A DNA stretch of 34,816 bases, from the NCBI GenBank assembly GCA_027052175.1, contig JALUFE010000079.1, positions 1-34,816 of the forward strand. Direction: 5' to 3'. Positions within the stretch are counted from its first letter, which is position 1. The number at the start of each line of letters is the position of its first letter. The notes under the pieces were generated by a model. It was not told the DNA's origin, did not search any database, and worked only from the letters and a program-made list of their open reading frames with translations. Source of the stretch: Helicobacteraceae bacterium (GTDB lineage: Bacteria > Campylobacterota > Campylobacteria > Campylobacterales > Sulfurimonadaceae). Below, one piece after another: positions 8,967-16,570 of this stretch. The position numbers and the translations under genes were made by a program.

Positions 8967-11746
8967 TGCCTTTTTCTATGGCCTCTTTTGTAGGTTTTTT
9001 TATAGCAGCGCTCGCAGATGCGAAACTTCGAGCCAACCGGTAAAACGGTGTTGCAGAGTTTGCAGCGAAACGCAAACTGCTTTTGCTGGAGTGAGCGCTC
9101 GATGAAAGCGTTGAGTACGGCTCTGTGTTCGCGCGCTTTGTCTGCATCGACGAAATACTCCTCGAAACGATAACTCAGCCACAGATAGAGTGAGATCTCT
9201 TTGACCATATCTTCTGCATGAAGCAGATCCTCGTTGGTGAGCGCATAGTCGCTGCCAAGCCGCGGCGGGTTGTAGCGGATCGGCTTTTTGTTTTCCAGGC
9301 TCTCAAGATAGCTCTCAAACACTCCCAAAATATAGGGTGAATTGAGTGTGAGTGGAGCGGTTGCGAGATGAAACTTTGTGATGGTATCAAGCTCATAATT
9401 ATCGATAACGGTTGCGATCTCGACCATATCTTCAAGATCGGCCGCTTCAAACGGACCGCTAAAGACCATGTTTTTTGCAAAGAAGCGCAGCACTTCGGCT
9501 AACGAATTCTCTTCAAGAATGGAGCTGACGAGCTTGATGTGGTCGAGATTGGCCATCACTTTAAAAGGAAGGGCGACGGGGATGTCGGGTTTTTCCCAGT
9601 TTTTGCGGATGACTTTGAGCACTTCAGGGGATGTGGCCCCGACAAATCCCTCCTCCTCTATGCCGTAGCGTCCGGCACGTCCGGCTATCTGTTTGATCTC
9701 GTTGGGGAAAAGTTCACGATCCATGATCCCGTCAAACTTCTGCGCTTTGGTAAAGAGAATGGTTTTGATAGGCAGGTTCATCCCCATGCTGATCGCATCG
9801 GTAGCAACCAGCACCTCCGTCTCCCCCTCTCGAAATCGTCGTGCCTCTTCGCGTCTGACCTCGGGAGAGAGGTTGCCATAGACGGTGCTGACACTGAAAT
9901 GCGAAGAGAGCTTCTGTTTGAGTTTAAGCACCTCTTTGCGGCTGAAGGCGATGACGGCCGTGCCTTTTTCTATCTTTTCAAGTGGTGTGTGGTGTTTGAG
10001 GAGAGTAAGCGGATTTTTCCGCTCGAATTCCACGATCTCCAGCTCCTCGCCGAGATATTTCGCAAGCTCGATGATTGCGTCTTTGGAGGCGGGACTGCCT
10101 GTCATGACAATCTCTTTGGCGGGTGCGCCGATGATGGCGTTCGCCCATGCCCAGCCGCGGTCGCGATCGTCGATGAGCTGCACTTCGTCGATGACGCAGA
10201 CATCGACATCCACATCGTAGTTGAGCATCTCTATAGTAGAGCTGATGTGTGTCGCATCGGGGTCTAAAAGCTGCTCTTCTCCCGTAATGAGTGAAGCCTC
10301 GATGCCGGCGGCTTTGAGATTTTCATACCCTTCAAGTGCCAAAAGTCTCAAAGGAGCGAGGTAGTAGCCGGTATCTGCCTTTTTGAGTCGCTCCATCGCA
10401 GTATAGGTTTTTCCACTGTTGGTCGGCCCTATATGGAGTGTGAGTTTGCGGCGAAGGGAGCGGGCGATCGGGAAGAGATTTTTGAAGTCGCGAATACTCT
10501 GAGCCAGAAGCTGCTGGCGCTGCCTGCGCTGCATATGCTCCTGGATCGCATACAAGAAGCGCTTGGATGTCTTTTTGACCAGTTTTGGGGAGATGACAAG
10601 CTTTCTGCCGACATAGGGCAGCAGCACCTCGTAGATATGTCTGTAAAACTCCTCAAGCGAGAGTCCTGCCGATTTGGCGTAGGCATCGCTTTCTTGGATG
10701 ATGAGTTCGAGTTCACTGAGAAAACTGCCCTCATGCTCCTTTTTGGCATTGTCGATGGTACCCTCAAGCTCCAGCGGCTCTGCCAGCCAGATGCGCTCAA
10801 GCAGCTCGTCGAGCGGATAGTACACCTCCAGATCGTATGACACTTTTTGGTGAGTTACGGGGAGTGTGATACTCTCTTCGACGACGAAAAAGAGCTCACC
10901 CCGCTCGACTTTCACCTCTTTGATCTCTCTGTATTGCGCGAGGATCGCTTTGATATCGCGCGCTTTGAGGGCGGGGTAGTTCAGCTCGCTTGTCGGGGAG
11001 ACCGCTTTGAGTGCATGGAGGATTTGGGACTTTTGCAGATATTTGTGTGGGAGGGTAATGGAGGCGAGGAATGCATCCAGCTGTTTTTGCCGCTGCACTG
11101 CAGCCTCTTTTTTGTCTGTTTCTATCTTGTTTACGATCTCTTCAAGTGGGGTCTCTTTGAGCCAGGAGAGCTCGTAGGGTTTGGTATGTAGTACTTCGAT
11201 TTTGTTAAACTCTTCGCCAAATATCCGATATTGCAGAGGTGCATGAAACTCGAAGCGATCATGCAGATCGAATGTCCCGTCACATGCATCTTCGATCTGC
11301 AGTCGCTTGCTTTCAAAACGGATGAGCTCAAGTTTGTTTCGCATCTTCGAGAGAGTGATCTTTTTACTGCGGACATCCCGAAACGCCTCATAAAGCGTTA
11401 CTGCCTCCTCCGGCGTGACTTCAAGCTCATCCAAAAAGGCGTTGATCTTCTCCATCTTTTCGGCGATGGGCTCTTTGCTCTTGTCCGATTTGTATATTTT
11501 ACCGTTTTGTGCAAAAAATTCAAGGATCATCTCCCGCACGACGATATCGGCAGTAGACCAGAGGTTGCGTACGGTTTTTATCATGACACTCTTTGAGTAT
11601 TCGATGTCATAAATACCCAGATAGTGCATCAGCTCGCTGAGAGTATCGCTGCTAACGCGTTCTATACCGACATCGAAAGGGTCGTTGTCGAAAAATTTCT
11701 TGATTTTTTGATTGATTTTGGTGAATTTTTTATTTTTCTTGGCCAT
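8963..11746 (-). CDS. Suv3-like DExx-box superfamily 2 helicase with C-terminal zinc finger
   Basis: This 927-residue protein has a long helical N-terminal region (about 1-430) followed by an SF2 helicase core. Walker A GPTNSGKT lies near residue 440, the Walker B variant DEVQ near 519, then MTGSPAS, a second RecA lobe with TDAISMGMNLP and the arginine-finger segment QIAGRAGRYG. The DEVQ box and GRAGRYG resemble the mitochondrial RNA helicase Suv3, which works with an exoribonuclease. The last 35 residues carry four cysteines as two CxxC pairs (CKLCN, CERCY), a likely zinc ribbon, and a basic tail. No Shine-Dalgarno site is visible; the start codon is seven bases after a TACAAT -10 box, so the mRNA may be leaderless. 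Role in RNA metabolism is inferred. Confidence 0.8.
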   Translation of the reverse strand: MAKKNKKFTKINQKIKKFFDNDPFDVGIERVSSDTLSELMHYLGIYDIEYSKSVMIKTVRNLWSTADIVVREMILEFFAQNGKIYKSDKSKEPIAEKMEKINAFLDELEVTPEEAVTLYEAFRDVRSKKITLSKMRNKLELIRFESKRLQIEDACDGTFDLHDRFEFHAPLQYRIFGEEFNKIEVLHTKPYELSWLKETPLEEIVNKIETDKKEAAVQRQKQLDAFLASITLPHKYLQKSQILHALKAVSPTSELNYPALKARDIKAILAQYREIKEVKVERGELFFVVEESITLPVTHQKVSYDLEVYYPLDELLERIWLAEPLELEGTIDNAKKEHEGSFLSELELIIQESDAYAKSAGLSLEEFYRHIYEVLLPYVGRKLVISPKLVKKTSKRFLYAIQEHMQRRQRQQLLAQSIRDFKNLFPIARSLRRKLTLHIGPTNSGKTYTAMERLKKADTGYYLAPLRLLALEGYENLKAAGIEASLITGEEQLLDPDATHISSTIEMLNYDVDVDVCVIDEVQLIDDRDRGWAWANAIIGAPAKEIVMTGSPASKDAIIELAKYLGEELEIVEFERKNPLTLLKHHTPLEKIEKGTAVIAFSRKEVLKLKQKLSSHFSVSTVYGNLSPEVRREEARRFREGETEVLVATDAISMGMNLPIKTILFTKAQKFDGIMDRELFPNEIKQIAGRAGRYGIEEEGFVGATSPEVLKVIRKNWEKPDIPVALPFKVMANLDHIKLVSSILEENSLAEVLRFFAKNMVFSGPFEAADLEDMVEIATVIDNYELDTITKFHLATAPLTLNSPYILGVFESYLESLENKKPIRYNPPRLGSDYALTNEDLLHAEDMVKEISLYLWLSYRFEEYFVDADKAREHRAVLNAFIERSLQQKQFAFRCKLCNTVLPVGSKFRICERCYKKTYKRGHRKRH

Positions 11747-11753
11747 AGGGGGG

Positions 11754-11759
11754 ATTGTA
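11754..11759 (-). promoter_or_regulatory. -10 box of the helicase gene, placing the transcript start at the ATG
   Basis: On the minus strand TACAAT is followed by CCCCCCT and then the ATG. A start site six to eight bases downstream of the -10 coincides with the start codon, predicting a leaderless transcript. The -35 region is weak. Confidence 0.4.
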
Positions 11760-11790
11760 GCCTCTTTTTGTATAAAAAACGCTTTGATTT

Positions 11791-11820
11791 TTGTGCCTTC
11801 AAGAATTATTATGATATAAT
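11791..11820 (+). promoter_or_regulatory. Sigma-70 promoter of the lipoprotein-barrel operon
   Basis: TTGTGC (11791-11796) and TATAAT (11815-11820) are separated by 18 bases. The expected start near 11827 leaves a leader of about 36 bases containing an AGGGGAG ribosome site. Confidence 0.6.
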
Positions 11821-11862
11821 CGACAAGGATAAAAAACAGATTAGAACAAAAAAGGGGAGAAT

Positions 11863-12960
11863 ATGAAAAAGTTACTGAGTATTTCTGCCTTGGCGGCTAT
11901 AATGCTGCTTGGCGGATGTGGAAGCGAAGAGACGAGTTGCCGTATCGACGTACAAAAAGATATTGATCAAGGTAATTTCGATGCTGCAATCTCAAAGCTC
12001 AATGGTAGCTGTGCCTCGACATTCAATGAAAACGATCGTCTTTACAACCTTGCGACTGCTTATATGGGGAAAGCAGGATATGGAGTGAGCGATGTGATCA
12101 AGGTGATGGTTGAAGCAGATGACAATAGTAATAGCGGAAGTTTTTCAACTTTTACGAAGAGTATCAATAAAAATAAAAAGAGCGATTCGTTGGATCTTTT
12201 AGGACAGGCAAAAAGTTATTTTCTACGCTCTCTTGATCCAAGTGTGACAAGTGTGCAGACATTGTTCAACAAATACTGTTCGAGAAGTGGTAGCAAATTT
12301 GTCGATCCACGCATCAAAAATGCCTGCTTCTACGTTGGTTTCAACGATGTGATTCGAACAAGTGTCACGGTTGGTGAGCTTACGAAAGATGTCGACAAGG
12401 TTGTGGATGCGATCGATACCAAAACTTCATCGGCCATTCCTATCGATATGAAAGTGAGTCTCGATGCCCTTGCATGGGCAACGGGCAATTCTATTCAGAA
12501 CGGCTCTACCGTGACACCGGGAGCCCCTCAATCTATTAAAGGAAACAAGTACATTCCTCTCGTGCTGATCAACAACGGTGAAACGTTTTATCGTTTAGCG
12601 GATGCCAAGGCTCCCGATAAGAACAGCTCGACAATTTTGACAGACGGCTACTGTACGGCAAGTGGAGATACATCAGCTTGTGCGGGCATAGAAAAGCCCG
12701 ACGGTTCGATCGATACGTCGAAAATTCCATCAGGAACGACATGTTATGCCTGTCCCGTTTCGGTCGAGAGCAACGCTTCGACGGCAAAAGTTGCCGATCT
12801 ACTCGTAGAAGCGCTCAACAACGGAACCGACTCGATTTTATCCATTTCGAACGATCCCGATCTTGAAGACAGTGTCAAAAAGTTTAAAAAAGAGGTAACC
12901 GGAAGTGAAAACGGAAGGGTAACGATCGATGACATTATGAAATATCTCAACGCAAAGTAA
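11863..12960 (+). CDS. Conserved lipoprotein of unknown function
   Basis: The 365-residue product begins with a lipoprotein signal (MKKLLSISALAAIMLLGGC); the lipobox LLGGC gives a diacylated cysteine at residue 19. There is no Asp at +2, so outer-membrane sorting is possible. The mature part starts with a helical TPR-like stretch (DIDQGNFDAAISKLNGSC...RLYNLATAYMGKAG) and contains about eight further cysteines, including a CYAC-containing segment near residue 290 that could form disulfides in the periplasm. Only 21 bases separate it from the following outer-membrane barrel gene, and both share one promoter, so the pair probably acts together. I do not recognise a named family. Confidence 0.8.
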   Translation: MKKLLSISALAAIMLLGGCGSEETSCRIDVQKDIDQGNFDAAISKLNGSCASTFNENDRLYNLATAYMGKAGYGVSDVIKVMVEADDNSNSGSFSTFTKSINKNKKSDSLDLLGQAKSYFLRSLDPSVTSVQTLFNKYCSRSGSKFVDPRIKNACFYVGFNDVIRTSVTVGELTKDVDKVVDAIDTKTSSAIPIDMKVSLDALAWATGNSIQNGSTVTPGAPQSIKGNKYIPLVLINNGETFYRLADAKAPDKNSSTILTDGYCTASGDTSACAGIEKPDGSIDTSKIPSGTTCYACPVSVESNASTAKVADLLVEALNNGTDSILSISNDPDLEDSVKKFKKEVTGSENGRVTIDDIMKYLNAK

Positions 12961-12981
12961 AGAAAAAAAGGGAGAGCCATT

Positions 12982-14163
12982 ATGAAAAAATTACTTACAC
13001 TTTCACTGCTTGGAGCAAGTGCGCTGTTGCAGGCCGATATGTCGCAGCAAGAGTTTTTGTACAAAGATCCTCGTATGATGGGTATGGGTTCGGCAGCTAC
13101 GGCTGTCGGCGGTTATTCGACGGCCGTTTTTTACAATCCTGCCGGACTTATCAACATCAAAAAGAGCCATGGAGTTGAGGTAGAATTGCTTGGCATTGCC
13201 GTTACGGGTTCTAAAGATATAAAAAGTTTTGCAGATGATGTCAACAATGCCGATACGGATCCGGAAATAATCGAAGCGGTCAAAAAATATTCCGGTGAGG
13301 CATTTAACGTTACTGCATCGGACTATACATCGTTCTCCTACCATACGCAAAACGATCTTGCCTATTCAATCGGTGTTTTGGCTTCGGTCGATGCGAATTT
13401 CATTCCTCATGACAACAGTGGTATAAACGGTCTGCTTGAAACACACAGCCGAGCGTATGGCGGAGTGCTTTTGGGAGCGGCGCAGAAGTTCGACGGAATT
13501 CTCGGCGGGAAGCTGACGGTTGGGCTTGGACTGAAGTTCATCACTCAAAAATCCTACGAAGCGGGTCTCGATGCTGGAGAAGTGACCGAGCACAAAGATG
13601 ACCTTGGAACATATTTGCAAGACAAGTATGAAGTTTCCAACTCAGGATTCGGGGCGGACATCGGGGTGATCTACGAGCCTGGAATTCTTACTGCCTTGCA
13701 TCCGGCCATAGGATTGAGTCTTATGAATATCGGAACGCTTAATTTCGATGATGTTTACGGTGCACAGCCGATGACACTCAACGGCGGTATTTCGATCTCT
13801 CCGGAAGTTCCTTTGCTGGATTCACTGACGGTATCTGTAGATTATGTCGATATGCTCAATGCGCAGCAGGCACGTGTGCGCAACTACAATCCATACAGAA
13901 GTTTTGACCAGTACGATAACGCTGACATCGACTTTGATGTGATGCAGCATCTCAGAGCTGGTCTCAAAGCGGGTGTGTTTGACAACTCTTGGGTGACAAC
14001 GACCCTTATGGCCGGATTGTATCAGGGGGCTTACACCGCCGGTGTCGATTTTCAGTTTACACTTCTTAAAATTCAGGCGGCAACATACCAGGAGCAGCTT
14101 GGGGCCAAAACGGGTCAGCTTGAAGACAGACGCTATATGGTCGGTTTGGGAATCGGCTGGTAA
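12982..14163 (+). CDS. Outer-membrane beta-barrel, FadL/TraF-like
   Basis: A 393-residue exported protein with an 18-residue Sec signal peptide (cleavage near LLQA-D). Just after it comes a GMGSAATAVGGYSTAVFYNPAGL segment, the hallmark of OmpP1/FadL- and PorV-like barrels and of proteins often labelled conjugal transfer TraF. The rest alternates amphipathic strands and turns and ends in IGW, with the aromatic last residue expected by the BAM machinery. It is not evidence for a conjugation system: no other transfer gene is nearby. It follows the lipoprotein gene by 21 bases with a GGGAG ribosome site. Transport of hydrophobic compounds or a structural role are both possible. Confidence 0.8.
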   Translation: MKKLLTLSLLGASALLQADMSQQEFLYKDPRMMGMGSAATAVGGYSTAVFYNPAGLINIKKSHGVEVELLGIAVTGSKDIKSFADDVNNADTDPEIIEAVKKYSGEAFNVTASDYTSFSYHTQNDLAYSIGVLASVDANFIPHDNSGINGLLETHSRAYGGVLLGAAQKFDGILGGKLTVGLGLKFITQKSYEAGLDAGEVTEHKDDLGTYLQDKYEVSNSGFGADIGVIYEPGILTALHPAIGLSLMNIGTLNFDDVYGAQPMTLNGGISISPEVPLLDSLTVSVDYVDMLNAQQARVRNYNPYRSFDQYDNADIDFDVMQHLRAGLKAGVFDNSWVTTTLMAGLYQGAYTAGVDFQFTLLKIQAATYQEQLGAKTGQLEDRRYMVGLGIGW

Positions 14164-14194
14164 AAAGGATACAACCTTATCATGAGAATATCAA

Positions 14195-14236
14195 ATTGAC
14201 GAATTTTTTTAGTTTTTATTGACTTTTTTCGTCAAT
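14195..14236. promoter_or_regulatory. Inverted repeat ATTGACGAA / TTCGTCAAT, operator-like
   Basis: Two perfect 9-base arms (14195-14203 and 14228-14236) have centres 33 bases apart, about three helical turns. The right arm lies in the spacer between the -35 and -10 boxes of the downstream gene and the left arm just upstream. A third TTGAC copy forms the -35 itself. This arrangement fits repression by a DNA-looping or dimeric regulator, plausibly the product of the next gene. Confidence 0.5.
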
Positions 14237-14248
14237 TATGGCTATAAT
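14219..14248 (+). promoter_or_regulatory. Sigma-70 promoter of the recombinase-like gene and ccoG
   Basis: TTGACT (14219-14224), an 18-base spacer and TATAAT (14243-14248) form a near-consensus promoter. The transcript would start near 14255, which excludes the upstream in-frame ATG at 14238 as a start codon. Confidence 0.7.
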
Positions 14249-14285
14249 GACGATGAAAATTAAATATTATGGAGTTTCATCGTAC

Positions 14286-14963
14286 ATGGCCATCGCCTAC
14301 ATTCGACCTGATAAACATTTCGGCACCGCTTACGATCAACTCAAACTCATCACTTCCTATGCATTGGTCAATGATATGGAAGTGACGGAAAAGTTTATCG
14401 ACCAGGCGCCAAAGAGGAACCGTTCTCTTGAAGAGTTTGAAGCAGCGAAATTTTTTCGTGCGCACAAAGAGGGGACGTTGCTGGTTGCGGATGTTTGGGT
14501 GCTTGGAAACAGTGTTGAAGAGATAGCGCAGACATTCAACTGTCTGTTCAAAAATGACATTACGGTTCACTTTGTCGCCAAATCCGTTGTCATGTCCAAG
14601 CGTAGCAGTGCTGTGTTTGTTCTTGGACTGCTCGATGATGCAAGACAGATGCTGCAAAAAAGTTCGCAGAAAAAGGTGGGCAGACCGCGCGGCAGCAAAT
14701 CGAGCTCGAAATTCGACGTGTATCTCGAAAAGATCATGGCTTATATTCAAGAGGGCAGAAGTGTAAGTGAAATAGCACGTATTCTTGGAGTGAGTCGCAG
14801 CTCTTTGAAAGACTACATCGAATCGAGAGAGCTCAAAAAACTGGCGGCAGAGCCGCTTGTCTTTAAAAAAACGAGTGAAGAGGATGTCATTAAAAAGGCA
14901 CAATGTCCCGATGAAGCCTACAAAACGATGAAAACCATAAACAACGAGGGAGCAGACGCATGA
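14286..14963 (+). CDS. Resolvase-like DNA-binding protein lacking the catalytic serine
   Basis: The 225-residue protein has a serine-recombinase-like N-terminal domain (MAIAYIRPDKHFGTAYDQLKLI...). At the position where active resolvases have the nucleophilic serine (Y.RVST) it reads YIRPDK, so strand cleavage is unlikely. After residue 145 a basic AT-hook-like stretch (KVGRPRGSKSSSK) precedes a helix-turn-helix (SVSEIARILGVSRSSLKDYI). A regulator is therefore more likely than a recombinase. The ATG at 14286 follows GGAG by 11 bases; an upstream ATG at 14238 lies within the promoter. The stop overlaps the ccoG start as ATGA, so both are expressed together, which suggests control of respiratory functions. 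That target assignment is inference. Confidence 0.75.
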   Translation: MAIAYIRPDKHFGTAYDQLKLITSYALVNDMEVTEKFIDQAPKRNRSLEEFEAAKFFRAHKEGTLLVADVWVLGNSVEEIAQTFNCLFKNDITVHFVAKSVVMSKRSSAVFVLGLLDDARQMLQKSSQKKVGRPRGSKSSSKFDVYLEKIMAYIQEGRSVSEIARILGVSRSSLKDYIESRELKKLAAEPLVFKKTSEEDVIKKAQCPDEAYKTMKTINNEGADA

Positions 14964-16423
14964 GCAAAGCAGAAACAGTTAAAAAGACGCACTGGAGGCC
15001 GAAACGGTATGTAATGTATATAATAGCAACAATAGTCGCATTGGTGCTGCCGTGGATAAGAGTAAATGGAAATCACTTCTTCTTGTTAAGCTTTGACAAG
15101 ATGAAGCTACATTTGGCATTTGTACAGTTCGATATGCAAGAACTCTACTTGATGCCGTTTTTGTTGATGATACTCTTTATCGGGATCTTCGGTATGACGG
15201 TATTCGGCGGGCGGATGTTCTGTGGATGGTTCTGTCCGCAGACTATTTTCCGTGTCGTTTATCGTGATTTGATAGAGACGAAACTGCTCAAGCTTAGAAG
15301 AAGCATCAAAAACAAGCAAAAAGAGCCGGACTGGAGTAAGCCGGAGAACAAAGTGAAGCGTGTTATCGCGATCCTTATCTGGTCTGTGCTGGCACTTGTT
15401 GCCGCGGCGGACTTTATGTGGTACTTCGTTCCGCCGGAAGATTTCTTCAGATATCTCCAAAATCCGTCTGATCATATGGTCATGATCGGTTTCGTTCTTG
15501 GAGTTGCAGGCTTTTTGATAGCGGATATCATCTTTATCAAAGAGAATTTCTGTATCTATGTCTGTCCTTACTCTCGTGTGCAGTCGGTCCTGTATGACGA
15601 GCATACGATCATGGCGATCTATGATGAGTATCGAGGCGGTAAGATTTATGACGAACATCACCACAAACTTGCAAAAAGTCAAAAAGAGGTCAAAGCGGTC
15701 AATGGGGAGGATGCCCTCTGTACGGCATGCGAGAGCTGTGTGAAAGTGTGCCCGACCCATATCGACATTCGTGAAGGTTTGCAGCTTGAGTGTATCAACT
15801 GTCTTGAGTGTGTCGATGCCTGTACCGATGTTATGGCGAAGTTCAACGAGCCGACACTTGTCAAATGGTCGAGTGAGTATGAGACACTCTACAGAAAAGG
15901 AAAGACACATTATTTCAGACCGAAGATCATCGGTTATATCATCGTTCTTCTGATCGTGATGGGTGTTTTGGCTGCAATGGCAAGTAAAAAAGAGTATATG
16001 CTTCTCAATATCAACAAAGAGACACGTGCATATTCGATCAAAACGGAACCGCGTGGTTGTCAGCTTGGAAAAGACAAAAATTGTCATTTCGTTGTCGAAA
16101 ATGCGTATGAGTTCCTTGTACAGAACACGCAAAGCAAGAAGATGAAGTTCTTCTTCGATGTCAAGCCAGATATCAAAGTCAACGGTAAGATCGAGATTCT
16201 CAAACCAAGAAGAGCGTTCACAGTCGTACCTGGCATCAAGAAAAAGAAAATCGTCGTTCTTGGAACGAACGATATGCTCGTAACGAATAAAAGAGACGAT
16301 ACGATCATCCCTATTACGATCCATGCGTATGCTCTGGACAAAGACGGCAAGCCGAGTAAAAAGATATCGGTTTTCAGAAAAGCTCGATTTGTCTTCCCTC
16401 GCGCGGATATACTTAAAAAATAA
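14960..16423 (+). CDS. ccoG: Cytochrome c oxidase accessory protein CcoG (RdxA/FixG)
   Basis: This 487-residue polytopic protein carries the CcoG arrangement. N-terminal membrane helices surround C88-G-W-F-C92-P, a later CIYVCPYSRVQ occurs near residue 200, and a double 4Fe-4S ferredoxin segment (CTACESCVKVCP and CINCLECVDAC) lies near residues 255-290. A further membrane helix near 325-342 and a periplasmic Ig-like FixG domain follow. In studied bacteria CcoG reduces Cu(II) for assembly of the CuB centre of cbb3-type oxidase. The cbb3 structural genes are not in this window. It is translationally coupled to the recombinase-like gene and is followed by a hairpin terminator. Confidence 0.92.
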   Translation: MSKAETVKKTHWRPKRYVMYIIATIVALVLPWIRVNGNHFFLLSFDKMKLHLAFVQFDMQELYLMPFLLMILFIGIFGMTVFGGRMFCGWFCPQTIFRVVYRDLIETKLLKLRRSIKNKQKEPDWSKPENKVKRVIAILIWSVLALVAAADFMWYFVPPEDFFRYLQNPSDHMVMIGFVLGVAGFLIADIIFIKENFCIYVCPYSRVQSVLYDEHTIMAIYDEYRGGKIYDEHHHKLAKSQKEVKAVNGEDALCTACESCVKVCPTHIDIREGLQLECINCLECVDACTDVMAKFNEPTLVKWSSEYETLYRKGKTHYFRPKIIGYIIVLLIVMGVLAAMASKKEYMLLNINKETRAYSIKTEPRGCQLGKDKNCHFVVENAYEFLVQNTQSKKMKFFFDVKPDIKVNGKIEILKPRRAFTVVPGIKKKKIVVLGTNDMLVTNKRDDTIIPITIHAYALDKDGKPSKKISVFRKARFVFPRADILKK

Positions 16424-16424
16424 C

Positions 16425-16449
16425 ATACTTCAGCTTCACGCTGAGGTAT
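16425..16449 (+). terminator. Hairpin after ccoG
   Basis: Ten-base arms ATACTTCAGC and GCTGAGGTAT (one G-T pair) enclose a five-base loop just after the ccoG stop. The following ATTTGCTGCTT is only partly T-rich, so termination may be incomplete. Confidence 0.55.
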
Positions 16450-16458
16450 ATTTGCTGC

Positions 16459-16473
16459 TTATAATTATTATAA
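16459..16473. promoter_or_regulatory. Perfect PerR/Fur-type 7-1-7 palindrome
   Basis: TTATAATTATTATAA is an exact 7-1-7 inverted repeat and matches the Bacillus PerR box consensus (TTATAAT-N-ATTATAA) at all 14 defined positions. It differs from the classical Fur box at one symmetric position. It lies 98-112 bases before the yeiH ATG and just upstream of the -35 region of a TATAAT promoter. Being AT-only, it also contains -10-like hexamers on both strands. Confidence 0.5.
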
Positions 16474-16495
16474 ATACAAAATCTAAAAGTTTCGT

Positions 16496-16501
16496 TATAA
16501 T
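16496..16501 (+). promoter_or_regulatory. -10 box of yeiH
   Basis: TATAAT, preceded by an A/T-rich stretch without a clear -35, would start transcription near 16508 and give a leader of about 63 bases ending in an AAAGGAG ribosome site. Confidence 0.5.
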
Positions 16502-16570
16502 TCCACTCGAAAAACTCCTGCACTATTTTTTAGCAGTTTATTCATCATCCAAAATCCATAAAGGAGACAC

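Noticed and set aside
9539-10267. 242-codon open frame antisense to the helicase
   Set aside because: It covers the Walker A/B region of the helicase on the other strand and has no start signal or motif.
12982-14163. Evidence for a conjugation system (TraF-like label)
   Set aside because: Only the barrel signature is present; there are no other transfer genes, relaxase or oriT-like sequence nearby.
14219-14235. FNR-type site TTGAC...GTCAA
   Set aside because: The half-sites are seven bases apart, while FNR/CRP-family sites need four; the wider 33-bp repeat explains the symmetry better.
14238-14285. Upstream in-frame ATG for the recombinase-like protein
   Set aside because: It lies before the -10 TATAAT of the gene's own promoter, so the mRNA would not contain it.
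14286-14963. Active phage or transposon resolvase
   Set aside because: The catalytic serine is missing and no inverted repeats, att sites or transposase genes flank it.
15107-16426. 439-codon open frame antisense to ccoG
   Set aside because: It is a shadow of the ccoG codon pattern: no ribosome site, no recognisable motif, unlikely composition rich in Arg, Asp and His, and ccoG's iron-sulfur motifs prove the other strand.
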